DNA of 64,000 bases from JAEXOD01 sp043805435 (GTDB lineage Bacteria > Bacteroidota > Ignavibacteria > Ignavibacteriales > Melioribacteraceae): contig JAZDHY010000090.1 of NCBI GenBank assembly GCA_043805435.1, positions 1-64,000 on the forward strand. The letters are read 5' to 3'. How positions within the stretch are numbered: position 1 is the first letter of the stretch; each line of letters starts with the position of its first letter. The notes below the pieces were generated by a model. That model was not told the DNA's origin. It ran no database searches and was given only the letters and a program-made list of their open reading frames with translations. Below are positions 52,656 to 61,599 of the stretch, piece after piece. Made by a program: the position numbers and the translations under genes.

Positions 52656-53090
52656 TCATTCAATTATATTCATCGCTATTAATATTTCAGCAGCTTTTTT
52701 CAAATCTTTTTCCAAAACATTTAAGCTTACATATCCCGAAATACTTGCTCCTAAATATGTTCCACAACCTTTGTACGATTCAATTCCGTAACTTAACAGA
52801 TGCTGAATTGCAAGGTCAGCTGTATAATTGTCGGGAACTTCACACAATTTGACAATATTTTCTTCGCTTTCGATTTCCTCTAATGATGTACCGCATACTT
52901 TACAGTTTTTATCTTCAAAATCTACTTTAGCACCGCAATCCGAACAATAATATTCATCAATCTCTTCAACATTTTCTTCATCTTCTAAAATTGCACCACA
53001 AAAGTTGCAAACCTCATCATTAAAATCTACTTTTGCACCACAAGCTGAACAAAAATATTCATCCGCCTCTTCAAAATTTTCTTTATTCAT
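52656..53090 (-). CDS. Double zinc-ribbon protein with DUF2007-like domain
   Basis: 144 residues. Two near-identical four-Cys zinc ribbons, YFCSACGAKVDFNDEVCNFCG (in parts CSACG, CNFCG) and YYCSDCGAKVDFEDKNCKVCG (CSDCG, CKVCG), come from an internal duplication. The C-terminal 70 residues (CEVPDNYTADLAIQHLLSYG, ISGYVSLNVLEKDLKKA) resemble the DUF2007 putative signal-transducing domain. Likely a cytoplasmic adaptor. It starts the minus-strand group 53090-51436. Confidence 0.75.
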   Translation of the reverse strand: MNKENFEEADEYFCSACGAKVDFNDEVCNFCGAILEDEENVEEIDEYYCSDCGAKVDFEDKNCKVCGTSLEEIESEENIVKLCEVPDNYTADLAIQHLLSYGIESYKGCGTYLGASISGYVSLNVLEKDLKKAAEILIAMNIIE

Positions 53091-53228
53091 ATTACACCAT
53101 TCAATTTCTGTAAAAATTAATTAATTTAATATACTAAAAAAATTAAATATAATATTTATAATTGATACGAAATATTTGTTTTTACAAAGTGTTTTTGTCG
53201 TTCTTTATTGTTGACTTTTAACAATGCT

Positions 53229-53891
53229 TTATTCAAATACAATTTTGCCAAAGAACTTTGGAAGGTGGAAATTTGGTTCGGGGAATTCTATTTTATTCCA
53301 TGTTAGCCAGTGAGGTTTGGATGAATTATCCGCACATTTATAAAAATTAGCAAACCAAACTGTATTTTTTTGCGGAACATCTACTTTACAATATTCATTT
53401 AGTATTTCGAAAGGCAGTCTGTACTCAATAACCCATGTTGTATCTTCAATAATTTCGGTTTTAATTATTTTTGGCAGAGTTGTTGACAAGCTGATTTTTG
53501 CAATATCTCTATTTGACACTTTAATTGATTTTTGTAAGATGTTTTCTCTATATCCAAATAAAAGTGTACCTCCGCAGTTTGTTTCTAAATTAAAATAACC
53601 GGAATTGGTTTTATTTTTTGCAGTAAAAAAAAATTCAACGCAGCTATCTTTAAAAACCGGTTCAAAGTTGTTTTCTGCTAAGGCTAATACATATTTATCT
53701 TTTACCATGCTTATCAAATATAAAGCCTTATCGGTATAACATAATTTAAATAGAGTTGCGGGAAAATGCTCCGGCAAACTTCCCATATAATTATTTAAAT
53801 TAATCGGTTCTATTTTTTCCCATTCCGATTTATTCCAATTACCATCTACTATAAACTCTTCATATTTTTTTTTTATTAAGTAACTTTCCAC
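53229..53891 (-). CDS. CBM9-like carbohydrate-binding protein
   Basis: 220 residues; no signal peptide. DGNWNKSEWEKIEPINLNNY at the start, LCYTDKALYLISMVKDKYV, FKDSCVEFFFTAKN and VIEYRLPFEIL are the pattern of family 9 carbohydrate-binding modules (DUF1083-like), which normally sit in exported xylanases. As a free-standing cytoplasmic protein its ligand is unclear. It lies 31 bp downstream of the MscS-CNBD gene. Confidence 0.75.
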   Translation of the reverse strand: MESYLIKKKYEEFIVDGNWNKSEWEKIEPINLNNYMGSLPEHFPATLFKLCYTDKALYLISMVKDKYVLALAENNFEPVFKDSCVEFFFTAKNKTNSGYFNLETNCGGTLLFGYRENILQKSIKVSNRDIAKISLSTTLPKIIKTEIIEDTTWVIEYRLPFEILNEYCKVDVPQKNTVWFANFYKCADNSSKPHWLTWNKIEFPEPNFHLPKFFGKIVFE

Positions 53892-53922
53892 TAAGTAGCT
53901 TTCATTTTTATGATTAATTGTT

Positions 53923-55377
53923 TTATTTAATATGTAAAAAATCTTTTATTTTGCCTAAAACAAATGTCGATAAATTATCTTTATGCATTTTTAATTCTTC
54001 AAGCTTCATTAAATTTGCCCGTTGCCTTTCGGTAACAACTTCGGCAATATTTTGCAGTATCTCTTGACGAGCCAATATAATTTTTTCTATACTTTGTTTA
54101 TTAATTTCATAAACAATACTTTCCGATTCTGCAATAATTGTTGCATTTCGTTTTTCGCCTGTTAATAACGACATTTCTCCAAAAAAGCTGCCCGGTTTAA
54201 TTAATCCTACTTTTATTGTTTTCATTTCCGAAGCTACATTAACGCTTAATATTCCTTCAATTAAGATATACATCGTATTTCCTTCGTCACCCTGTTTTAT
54301 AAGTGTATCATCAGGATTAATAGTTAATGTAGTGATATCTTTAGCCATAATTAAAAGTTCTTCGTCATTTAAGGAGTCAAATAAATTGATGTTTTTTAAT
54401 CCCTCAATCAGTTCCTCTAGATTTGTAGGAACTGCATCTCGATCCTTTGATTTTTTATAAATAAACGTACCATTGTTAAGTTCAATTCCAACGGCTCCAA
54501 AGTGTTTAACAATATTATTTAAAATTTGGTCATTCGCGTCTGCAGGATCCATGTCTTTATATATTTTAAAATAGTATTTTACAACATATTCTATCCCTTT
54601 TTTATTTAATGATTTGATAAATACATTTGAAGGTCGTATATTTTTGATTTCGGTATTTACAAAAAACTCCTTTACTGCCGCATATAAAATTCTTTTTACC
54701 CGTTCAATTGGTATTAAGGCACTAAAAGTTAAAGCCAATTCAAATTCGTTTTTATCATTAAGTGAATCATAATTTTTAACAATTAGTTCTCCCTTCAACT
54801 CGTTTGGAACAAAAATAACCCCATTATCACATGATTGTAAAATTATTTCTTTTCTTGTAAAATCCAAAACTTTTCCGGAAACCTTTATACCGCTTTTTGA
54901 ATCAATAAGCTCAACCCAATCACCCAAATTGTAAGAACCTTCAAAATTTAATTGATTTGTTCCAAAGAACTCTGTTATTTTGTTATGGAACAAAATTCCA
55001 CCTAACAGGAACAAAATAAGAATAATATACCAATAAACTTCAGGTACTACAAAAGGTAAAACGCCAAACAGAATTTCTGCCAAAGACAAAGTATAAATTG
55101 TCATCGAAAATATTCTGTAAAGCAATTTAAAAAAACTATTTTTACCCGGCTGTTTTAATAAATTTGCCCAAAAGAATATTAAGGTTAATTTATTTACAAT
55201 ATATGCTGTTGTTAGCCAAAACAAAATATTTATTACATAAATTACTATATTTTTTGTGGATAAACTGTTTGCCGGGTCGATGTGATTAAGATCGAAAATA
55301 TTAAACATTATAATAACTAACGTAATTAAAAAAACACCAAATGGCACAATAACCGAACCTGTTTTAATTTTTCGCAT
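53923..55377 (-). CDS. MscS-type channel with C-terminal cyclic-nucleotide-binding domain
   Basis: 484 residues. Four membrane helices (about 8-28, 43-63, 85-112, 115-132) lead to the MscS beta domain (GSYNLGDWVELIDSKSGIKV, NGVIFVPNEL). The C-terminal CNBD is about 325-455 (NLFDSLNDEELLIMAKDI, KQGDEGNTMYILIEG, GSFFGEMSLLTGEKRNATI), with the phosphate-binding Arg in KRNATI. This is the bacterial cyclic-nucleotide-gated (bCNG) branch of the MscS superfamily, whose members respond poorly to tension and may be ligand-gated. Inner membrane. A terminator upstream (55468-55503) separates it from the OmpA gene. Confidence 0.9.
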   Translation of the reverse strand: MRKIKTGSVIVPFGVFLITLVIIMFNIFDLNHIDPANSLSTKNIVIYVINILFWLTTAYIVNKLTLIFFWANLLKQPGKNSFFKLLYRIFSMTIYTLSLAEILFGVLPFVVPEVYWYIILILFLLGGILFHNKITEFFGTNQLNFEGSYNLGDWVELIDSKSGIKVSGKVLDFTRKEIILQSCDNGVIFVPNELKGELIVKNYDSLNDKNEFELALTFSALIPIERVKRILYAAVKEFFVNTEIKNIRPSNVFIKSLNKKGIEYVVKYYFKIYKDMDPADANDQILNNIVKHFGAVGIELNNGTFIYKKSKDRDAVPTNLEELIEGLKNINLFDSLNDEELLIMAKDITTLTINPDDTLIKQGDEGNTMYILIEGILSVNVASEMKTIKVGLIKPGSFFGEMSLLTGEKRNATIIAESESIVYEINKQSIEKIILARQEILQNIAEVVTERQRANLMKLEELKMHKDNLSTFVLGKIKDFLHIK

Positions 55378-55467
55378 TTTTTCTCCTTAATTAATTATTA
55401 CAAACTTACACAAAAATATTAAATTATGTGATTTAAAAGATTGTATTTTCGTTTTCTCTTTAAAATT

Positions 55468-55503
55468 AAAAAAGGCGAAACATAAATACGTTTCGCCTTT
55501 TTT
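55468..55503 (-). terminator. Strong terminator after the OmpA gene
   Basis: AAAAAAGGCGAAAC (55468-55481) pairs with GTTTCGCCTTTTTT (55490-55503). It lies 15 bp after the stop at 55518; A/T runs on both sides allow termination in both directions. Confidence 0.9.
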
Positions 55504-55517
55504 AATTTAATTTTAAA

Positions 55518-57077
55518 TTATTTTACTCTAACAAACTCAATTCTTCTGTTTTTAAGTTTGCCTTCATTTGTTGTGTTAGGGGCAATTGGATTTGCAGGTC
55601 CATAACCTTTTGTGGTTAATCTTGCTACATCAATTCCATTTTTAACTAACCAGTCTTTAACCGAATCGGCTCGACGTTGTGATAATTTAATATTTGACTT
55701 TTTACCGCCTACGTTATCCGTATAGCCGTTAACTACTACTATTAATTCCGGATATCCATTTAAGGTTCTTAATGCTTTTTGTAATGATACTTCAGATTCG
55801 GGTGTAATATCTGCACTTCCGGATTTAAATGTAATTCCTTCAAGTATCATAGGAACACCAACTTTAATAACATCGTCAGAAGAATCTAATGGATCTGTTC
55901 CTCTTGTTACTTCAACGTTATCATTAACTGTTCCGGCATCCGAATCTTTTAACAACGGATTTGTTTTATATTTTACTATTTCATCATTATCAAACAGCTC
56001 ATCGCCATCTGTATCTTTTGCTAATGGATTAGTTTTGTAGTTATTAACTTCTTCGCTATCGCTTAATCCATCACCATCGGTATCGGTTGATAACGGATTT
56101 GTTTTTAATGACATTAATTCCACATTATCCTTTAAAGTATCGCCATCGGTGTCTGCCTTTAACGGATTAGTTTTATAAGTATTTATTTCTTCACTATCCG
56201 ATAAACTATCTTTATCCGTATCCTTATTATTTGGATCTGTTTTGGTTGTGTTTATTTCCTCACCATCAATTAAACCGTCACCGTCTGTATCCATTACTAA
56301 CGGATTTGTTTTGTGTTTAGTTACTTCTTCCGAATCAGTTAAGCCGTCTTTATCGGTATCTGTTGCCAATGGATTTGTTGCATAAGTTCTTACTTCTTCA
56401 CCATCATTTAAACCGTCACCGTCCGTATCTGCTTTTAATGGATCAGTTCCAAGTTCTTTTTCTTCTTTATTTAATAACCCGTCATTATCATCATCAGGAT
56501 CTACCCATTGATGACCATATACAAGACCTATACCCAAATTATAATATGCGTCTTTTGGAGAACCGTCGCGATAATAGTTCAAGTTATCTGTAAAAGAATA
56601 ATTAAAACCTGCCGAAAGATCAAGGGACATATATTGGCATAATTGGATCATTACGCCAACACCTGCCGGCACAACTGCAGTAATACCGCTTTCTTCAACT
56701 GCTTTTTTAGGCCATTGAGGAGTACGTGATTTTTTTGTTACATTGTAAATTAACGATCCGACACCAACATACAAATAAGGATAATAACTATCGGATTTAA
56801 AAAAAGCATAATTAAGTCTTACATCAAAAGGAATAATTGTAGTGCTGTATTCTGCATCGTTCCAATCTTTTCCGGCATATTTACCTGCACCAAAACCTAT
56901 TTCCCCAATAAAATTTTCAGAAAAATTATAACGTGCCAAACCTCTTATAACATACGATATTTTATAACCGCTAAATTCATTTGCACTCAAAGTAGGATTA
57001 ATTTGCAAGCCGCCTTCCCAATATTGAGCAAAAGAAACAGAACTTAACAAAAATAAAACTAATAACATTTTTTTCAT
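55518..57077 (-). CDS. OmpA-family outer-membrane protein with TSP3 calcium repeats
   Basis: 519 residues. Signal peptide MKKMLLVLFLLSSVSFAQ, an eight-stranded beta-barrel (about 20-190), about eight thrombospondin type 3 repeats (about 195-400; units such as DTDGDGLNDGEEV-x-TYATNPL), and a C-terminal OmpA peptidoglycan-binding domain (about 415-519, VVNGYTDNVGGKKSNIKLSQ, RRADSVKDWL). The Asp-rich repeats bind calcium and stiffen the periplasmic linker. The protein anchors the outer membrane to the cell wall. The repeat region is a likely spot for unit gain or loss by recombination. Confidence 0.93.
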   Translation of the reverse strand: MKKMLLVLFLLSSVSFAQYWEGGLQINPTLSANEFSGYKISYVIRGLARYNFSENFIGEIGFGAGKYAGKDWNDAEYSTTIIPFDVRLNYAFFKSDSYYPYLYVGVGSLIYNVTKKSRTPQWPKKAVEESGITAVVPAGVGVMIQLCQYMSLDLSAGFNYSFTDNLNYYRDGSPKDAYYNLGIGLVYGHQWVDPDDDNDGLLNKEEKELGTDPLKADTDGDGLNDGEEVRTYATNPLATDTDKDGLTDSEEVTKHKTNPLVMDTDGDGLIDGEEINTTKTDPNNKDTDKDSLSDSEEINTYKTNPLKADTDGDTLKDNVELMSLKTNPLSTDTDGDGLSDSEEVNNYKTNPLAKDTDGDELFDNDEIVKYKTNPLLKDSDAGTVNDNVEVTRGTDPLDSSDDVIKVGVPMILEGITFKSGSADITPESEVSLQKALRTLNGYPELIVVVNGYTDNVGGKKSNIKLSQRRADSVKDWLVKNGIDVARLTTKGYGPANPIAPNTTNEGKLKNRRIEFVRVK

Positions 57078-57401
57078 TTTTTCACCTATATTATAATTAA
57101 AGAAATTATTTCATTTTTATAACTTGAATAAGTTGATTTTAGTTCCTTAATCTTTATTAATATTAAAAATAATCTATATATATCAAAATAGCAATAAGTT
57201 TTTATATTACACAACTCAAATTACCGTAAAATATTTAGTTCGGCTTAATAACAATAAAAAATATTTAAACCTATTCGTTTCTTTTGCTCATGTTAATTAT
57301 AATGCAAATAACTTAATTTGCGCAAAATTATTACACACTTTTATCTGTTTGGTATAATTGTTATCTTTGTACCGTATGTTATACAAACAAAGGTGAAAAT
57401 T
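57078..57401. other. Divergent promoter region
   Basis: About 320 bp, very AT-rich, between the OmpA gene and the plus-strand gene at 57402. No operator or hairpin stands out. Confidence 0.4.
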
Positions 57402-58322
57402 ATGAGTAGTTTAAAAATTTTATTTGTTTTGTTTTTTATTTGTCTTTTTTGCTGTTACGCACAAACAAATTTCTTTAACTATTATAATAATTTGGTTCCT
57501 AACAGCAATGGACTATCAGAACAAAGTAAAATTATTGAGTCCTCAAATGTAAAAGAACTTTTATCACTGGACTTTGTTATTTCAAGGACTATAACTTTAT
57601 TTTCGAAAGAAAATTCAGTATTAAAGGATTCTGCTTTTGTTGCATTTTGGAATTATTATCTTACTGTAAAGGACAATTTTTGCAACCAAATTACCCAAAC
57701 CGGACTGCCAATTAATTATTCTGCATTTACAAATATTTCCGATTACCCGTCAAAAGCAAGCGAAAAGATATTAAAAAAATCGGGATATAAGTTCAATGAA
57801 ACCGAATTAAAATTTTTAAAGGATTTAAATCAATACAGCCTAAAATTAACCAGCAGGGAAGGTATGTATGAGGTTTCTTTTGGCAATAAACGAATTATTG
57901 AGGATTATTTTAAAAGTTTTATCTCAAATGATCTTTATTTATTTATTGAAAAAACTATGGACGAATCAATTGTTCCTTATGCATACGACGGGGCTATTTC
58001 AATTCCCTTAACAGATGCCGCAAAAAGATTAGTTGTTTGGGAAAATATTTCAAATTCGGCACTGCCTATTTATTTTATAAAACAAGCAAACGATAATTAT
58101 AAAAATTATTTAAATGCACTTATTGCAGGAATTGATAATACTCCCGCTTTTAATCCTTCCACAAACAGACTTAATAAAAAATTTGAAACCGTTTATAAAG
58201 GAATTATAAAAAATTATAAAGGCACTGAATCCGCAGCAAAAATTAAATTATATTTGGAATTATTAAAGAAGAATAAATTTATAAAAACACAAGAAATTGA
58301 AATATTTATTAACAATTTATAA
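57402..58322 (+). CDS. Unknown exported protein
   Basis: 306 residues from the ATG at 57402, chosen because it begins a regular signal peptide (MSSLKILFVLFFICLFCCYAQ) and has AAGGTG ten bases upstream; the frame extends to a TTG at 57318 without support. The mature part is mainly helical, with conserved-looking stretches LKFLKDLNQYSLKLTSREGM, YEVSFGNKRIIEDYF and PYAYDGAISIPLTDAA. No family recognised. A CC pair in the leader could be a lipobox (FCC), but alanine cleavage is as likely. It lies 15 bp before the VOC gene. Confidence 0.65.
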   Translation: MSSLKILFVLFFICLFCCYAQTNFFNYYNNLVPNSNGLSEQSKIIESSNVKELLSLDFVISRTITLFSKENSVLKDSAFVAFWNYYLTVKDNFCNQITQTGLPINYSAFTNISDYPSKASEKILKKSGYKFNETELKFLKDLNQYSLKLTSREGMYEVSFGNKRIIEDYFKSFISNDLYLFIEKTMDESIVPYAYDGAISIPLTDAAKRLVVWENISNSALPIYFIKQANDNYKNYLNALIAGIDNTPAFNPSTNRLNKKFETVYKGIIKNYKGTESAAKIKLYLELLKKNKFIKTQEIEIFINNL

Positions 58323-58337
58323 AATTAAAGGAAAGTT

Positions 58338-58730
58338 ATGCCTGAAAACGATAAACCACAAATCGGCTCGCTTGGTTGGGTCGATTTAACAGTAGAAAAT
58401 GCCGATAAAATTATGACATTTTACAAAAGTGTTGTTGGCTGGGAAGTTGAAAAATTTAATATGGGCGATTATGACGATTATATATTAAAAATGCCCGGAA
58501 CAAACATACCCGTTGCCGGAATTTGTAATGCAAAAGGAGGAAACAAAGATTTACCTCCGGTTTGGTTAAATTATTTTACCGTTAAAGATGTCGATTTTTC
58601 AGCAGATGAATGTGTAAAAATGGGTGGGTCTTTAATTGTACCGCCTAAAATGATGAGCGAATACGGCCGGTTTTGTGTAATTAAAGATCCTGCCGGTGTT
58701 ATTTGCGCTCTTTTTACTCCTACTATCTAA
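58338..58730 (+). CDS. VOC (glyoxalase-like) family protein
   Basis: 130 residues. The paired beta-alpha-beta modules show WVDLTVENADKIMTFYKSVV and GWEVEKF, then YFTVKDVDFSADECVKMGGS and FCVIKDPAGVICALF. Length and motifs match the VOC superfamily (glyoxalase, dioxygenase, resistance proteins). The second module lacks an obvious metal His/Glu set, so catalytic type is uncertain. Cytoplasmic. It shares a probable transcript with the exported protein upstream. Confidence 0.85.
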   Translation: MPENDKPQIGSLGWVDLTVENADKIMTFYKSVVGWEVEKFNMGDYDDYILKMPGTNIPVAGICNAKGGNKDLPPVWLNYFTVKDVDFSADECVKMGGSLIVPPKMMSEYGRFCVIKDPAGVICALFTPTI

Positions 58731-58818
58731 AATTATTTATATACTATTATAAATAGTGATTGACTTTTTTAATATTTTAGATTAAATTTAAAATCCTATT
58801 TGAAAAAATAGGCACTAT

Positions 58819-58908
58819 GGAGAGTTGGCAGAGCGGTTGAATGCGGCGGTCTTGAAAACCGTTAAGGGTGTAAGCCCTTCCGGGGTTCGAATCCCTGACT
58901 CTCCGCCA
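58819..58908 (+). tRNA. tRNA-Ser (anticodon TGA)
   Basis: Acceptor stem GGAGAGT / ACTCTCC, discriminator G and encoded CCA (58906-58908). The anticodon loop is CTTGAAAA with TGA in the middle. A long variable arm (AAGGGTGTAAGCCCTT) is typical of class II tRNA-Ser. TTCGAAT gives the T loop. It reads UCA and UCN codons. A terminator follows directly. Confidence 0.97.
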
Positions 58909-58913
58909 TAGTT

Positions 58914-58943
58914 AAAAAGCTGTTCATTTGAACAGCTTTTTTT
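58914..58943 (+). terminator. Terminator of the tRNA transcript
   Basis: AAAAAGCTGTTCA (58914-58926), loop TT, TGAACAGCTTTTT (58929-58941), then more T. Perfect 13-bp stem. Confidence 0.9.
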
Positions 58944-59430
58944 GTTTGCATAATTAATTTAGCTTGACATTATAGTAAAGCTAGAGAATGTTTTGCCAAA
59001 TCGATTCGAAATTAATACATCTTTTTATTATAATTGATAAAGCAAAATAAATTATTTCAAATATTACATATCTATTATAACATAAGTTTTGGTTAGTTAT
59101 TTTTAGCGTAATATTTTTCGCCCTTGATCATTTTTTTCCTAATCTTTAAATTCCTTTATTAATTAACAGGTTTACATTTATAACGTTAGTGTCTGGTATT
59201 ACTATCCTATTTAAATAAATATTTGCTTTTTGTTGTCGTGTATATTATATTTACGACAACAATATATTGGTTTCCGAGATAAAACAGTTTAATCTCACTC
59301 TAAAAATGTAAAAACGGTTTAATATTAATATTTGTAAATCAAATTGAATTTTTAGTAAAAACACGAATTTCATATTTGCATAAAAATAATACGTAAAACT
59401 TAAATATTAATATCACAATTAAGGAATGTA
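58944..59430. other. Upstream region of the MarR gene
   Basis: About 490 bp without a gene. The only strong structure is the inverted repeat at 59230-59262. Several AT-rich stretches could hold promoters. Confidence 0.45.
59230..59262. promoter_or_regulatory. 10-bp inverted repeat, possible MarR operator
   Basis: TTGTTGTCGT (59230-59239), 13-base spacer, ACGACAACAA (59253-59262): perfect arms. It lies about 170 bp before the MarR gene. MarR regulators bind palindromes of TTG...CAA type near their own genes. No T-tract follows, which argues against a terminator. Confidence 0.5.
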
Positions 59431-59898
59431 ATGATAGAAGAAGCTGTTTTTTTCGAAACCAGCCCTGAAGATAGTTCCGGTTATTTGCTATGGCAAATTA
59501 CTATGTTATGGCAACGGAAGATTAAACACGAACTAGATAATATTAATCTCACGCACACACAATTTGTTCTTCTTGCCACAACAGCTTGGCTTTCTAAAAG
59601 CAATAAAGTAATAACTCAAATTGATGTTGCAAATAAAAGCAAAACAGATAGAATGATGGTTTCAAAAGTATTACGAAATTTACAGTCTAAAGGATATTTA
59701 GATCGTACGGAACACACAACAGATACAAGAGCAAAGAATTTATCATTAACCATTAAGGGAAATAAAATTCTTAATCTAGCTCTTAAAATTGTTAAAAAGG
59801 TTGATGATGATTTTTTTTCTGTACTCGAGCCTAAGGTACAGCCTTTTAATACATACTTGTTGGAATTAATGCACAAAAACGAGCAATATCCCCAATAA
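59431..59898 (+). CDS. MarR-family transcriptional regulator
   Basis: 155 residues, winged helix. SSGYLLWQITMLWQRKIKHE is the dimerisation helix; LTHTQFVLLATTAWLSKSNK, ITQIDVANKSKTDRMMVSKV and LQSKGYLDRTEHTTDTRAKN are the recognition helix and wing. It likely represses the nitroreductase gene 94 bp downstream and responds to a small phenolic or redox ligand. Confidence 0.92.
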   Translation: MIEEAVFFETSPEDSSGYLLWQITMLWQRKIKHELDNINLTHTQFVLLATTAWLSKSNKVITQIDVANKSKTDRMMVSKVLRNLQSKGYLDRTEHTTDTRAKNLSLTIKGNKILNLALKIVKKVDDDFFSVLEPKVQPFNTYLLELMHKNEQYPQ

Positions 59899-59991
59899 AG
59901 AAAAAGGATACAAAAATTTCGCCAAGATAGGCAAAGGAATTATTGACAATTAGTTGAATACAAATATAATACAATCAAAGAAGGTGAATAT

Positions 59992-60630
59992 ATGATGGAA
60001 CAAATAACGCTAAAAAAAACAATATTAGATGTGATCGAACAAAGAAAATCCATCCGAAATTTTACAAATGAAAAACTACTAATCGAGGACGTAAATAATA
60101 TTATTAAATCAGCTATTTATGCCCCATATGGCGGAGCGACAGGAATTGCACTAAAAGAAATAAGAAAAATATTTATCTTTACTCGGGAGACGGGAAAATT
60201 AAAAAAAGCTCAGGAATTAATTTATTCAGATATTCGCAAAAGTGCAAAAGCAATAAAGTTTCTTTCTTTTTTTATGAGGAAAATGAAGCCCTTTTCAAAA
60301 AGACTAAACACTTTATCAAAAGCAGGGATACCGGCATTAGATGAAGCCTCATGTTTTATTGTTATTGCTGAAAAAAAAGGATTTCCCTCTATCGAAAAGC
60401 AATCAATTGCTCATGCAATGCAAAATATGTGGCTTGCCGCCACATCAATGAACATTGGATTTTCTTTAATTTCGGCAACTGGGATGATGGTAAAAAACAA
60501 GGAATTTGTAAATTTATTAGGTCTTCCTTATGGCGAATATGAAATTGATGGCTGTGTTATTGGAATTCCAAAAAGCATCCAAGTAAGAAAAAGAGAAATC
60601 AATACAGATGATTTTGTAACATGGATATAA
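59992..60630 (+). CDS. Nitroreductase-family flavoprotein
   Basis: 212 residues (ATG 59992 or the next codon 59995; an AAGGTGAA Shine-Dalgarno lies just upstream). VIEQRKSIRNFTNEKL supplies the FMN-phosphate-binding Arg and Ser; AIYAPYGGATG and GQPYGEYEIDG-like LGLPYGEYEIDGCVIG are family blocks. Homologues use NAD(P)H to reduce nitro compounds or quinones. The gene follows a MarR regulator on the same strand, a common pairing for inducible detoxification. Confidence 0.88.
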   Translation: MMEQITLKKTILDVIEQRKSIRNFTNEKLLIEDVNNIIKSAIYAPYGGATGIALKEIRKIFIFTRETGKLKKAQELIYSDIRKSAKAIKFLSFFMRKMKPFSKRLNTLSKAGIPALDEASCFIVIAEKKGFPSIEKQSIAHAMQNMWLAATSMNIGFSLISATGMMVKNKEFVNLLGLPYGEYEIDGCVIGIPKSIQVRKREINTDDFVTWI

Positions 60631-60894
60631 CAAGAGTATTATGGTATTTGCGACTTATAATATTAAAATAGTTATAATTTCCAGCCATCATATAAAAATT
60701 TAAATATAAAAATAGTTTTTTTTGTAATAATTAAAATATGGGCAATTAATTATGCACAATAAGATTTAGGCCTTTTTCACCCTAAATCACCCTATTCCCC
60801 ACTGTTACAACCATATATGGAGACTTTTTGGAGACATTTTATAGGAAACAATTAATTAATAATAGTTATCGCTTTATTTTGACTAAATAAAATC
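60631..60894. other. Non-coding spacer
   Basis: About 260 bp between converging genes, no hairpin terminator seen. TATGGAGACTTTTTGGAGAC near 60816-60835 is a short internal repeat of unknown meaning. Confidence 0.4.
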
Positions 60895-61010
60895 AATTAA
60901 TTAAAACATACTCCATAAAAGCTTGCAATTGTTCCACTACTTTGGGGAAAGAAGGTTCTGTTGCTAAATTATTTCTTGTTATAAATGCCGTCCATTGAGT
61001 TTGTTTTATA
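60895..61010 (-). pseudogene. AbiEii toxin, last ~36 codons only
   Basis: On the minus strand the frame GYTIKQTQWTAFITRNNLA, then PSFPKVVEQLQAFMEYVL, ends at TGA. This is the typical ending of AbiEii-type nucleotidyltransferases (QW.AF.....L, F..VV..L..FL). It overlaps the last codons of the AbiEi-like gene in another phase. The whole catalytic part is missing, consistent with a deletion that joined the antitoxin's end to the toxin's end. Confidence 0.7.
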
Positions 61011-61599
61011 GTATAACCTTTATTACAGGTTCTATTTTTCCTCTAACACCACAAATATCCGCATATTCAAGCAGATTGGGAATAGTCCTCCGGCCGTTGT
61101 TCCTTAGATATTCTTTGAGTGATTCAATAGCAACATCTTCGCCAAGTTTATTAATATAGCGAAAAAGGTCACAGACAGTTTTCTCTTTATTATAAATTTT
61201 AACTTGCCCACTATTTGTGGTTATAATTTCAATGCCGGATTCATAAAGCCTTTTTGTAAAATAATAAACGCGCAAAGGTGGATATTTAATTACAAATTTA
61301 TCAGTATTGCTTGGAACCGCAACATATACATCCTGTGGGTTAAATGATGTAAGCTCATAATATGAAGCCGCTGATAGAAGGCACACAACAGCTTTTTTAT
61401 TTGCATTACATATATCAGCAAAGCTGCTGTGTTCATCCCATTGATAATCTATTAGTTTATAAAGTCCGGGTTTAACTTTGTGTATTATCTCCGACTCAAC
61501 AGCTTGCGCTATATTGCGAGTACTGATACCAGCTTTTTTTAGCTCAAACATACGTGCATAGCCGTTATTTTCTTGAAATATTCGTACTATTTTATTCAT
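61006..61599 (-). CDS. AbiEi-like antitoxin, orphan
   Basis: 197 residues. The N-terminal winged-helix 'antitoxin' domain (about 1-50) has NNGYARMFELKKAGISTRNI and HKVKPGLYKLIDY; the C-terminal AbiEi domain has VCLLSAASYYELTSFNPQDVYVAVP, VRVYYFTKRLYESGIEI-like LRVYYFTKRLYESGIEI and VKIYNKEKTVCDLFRYINKLG. It is full length and intact, but its toxin is reduced to a stub directly downstream (60895-61010). It may still repress its promoter or guard against other AbiEii toxins. Confidence 0.9.
   Translation of the reverse strand: MNKIVRIFQENNGYARMFELKKAGISTRNIAQAVESEIIHKVKPGLYKLIDYQWDEHSSFADICNANKKAVVCLLSAASYYELTSFNPQDVYVAVPSNTDKFVIKYPPLRVYYFTKRLYESGIEIITTNSGQVKIYNKEKTVCDLFRYINKLGEDVAIESLKEYLRNNGRRTIPNLLEYADICGVRGKIEPVIKVIL

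Noticed and set aside
55900..56470. Regular ~70-bp periodicity taken for a CRISPR array
   Set aside because: The repeats are in-frame codons of the TSP3 calcium-binding units in the OmpA protein; repeats are diverged and there are no unique spacers.
56363..56593. His/Leu-rich plus-strand frame inside the OmpA gene
   Set aside because: Antisense of the TSP3 repeat region; periodic composition comes from the repeats.
3855..60840. TTTTGGGAGACATCTTA at 3857 and TTTTTGGAGACATTTTA at about 60826 as attachment sites
   Set aside because: The match is short, flanks differ and no integrase gene is present in the window.
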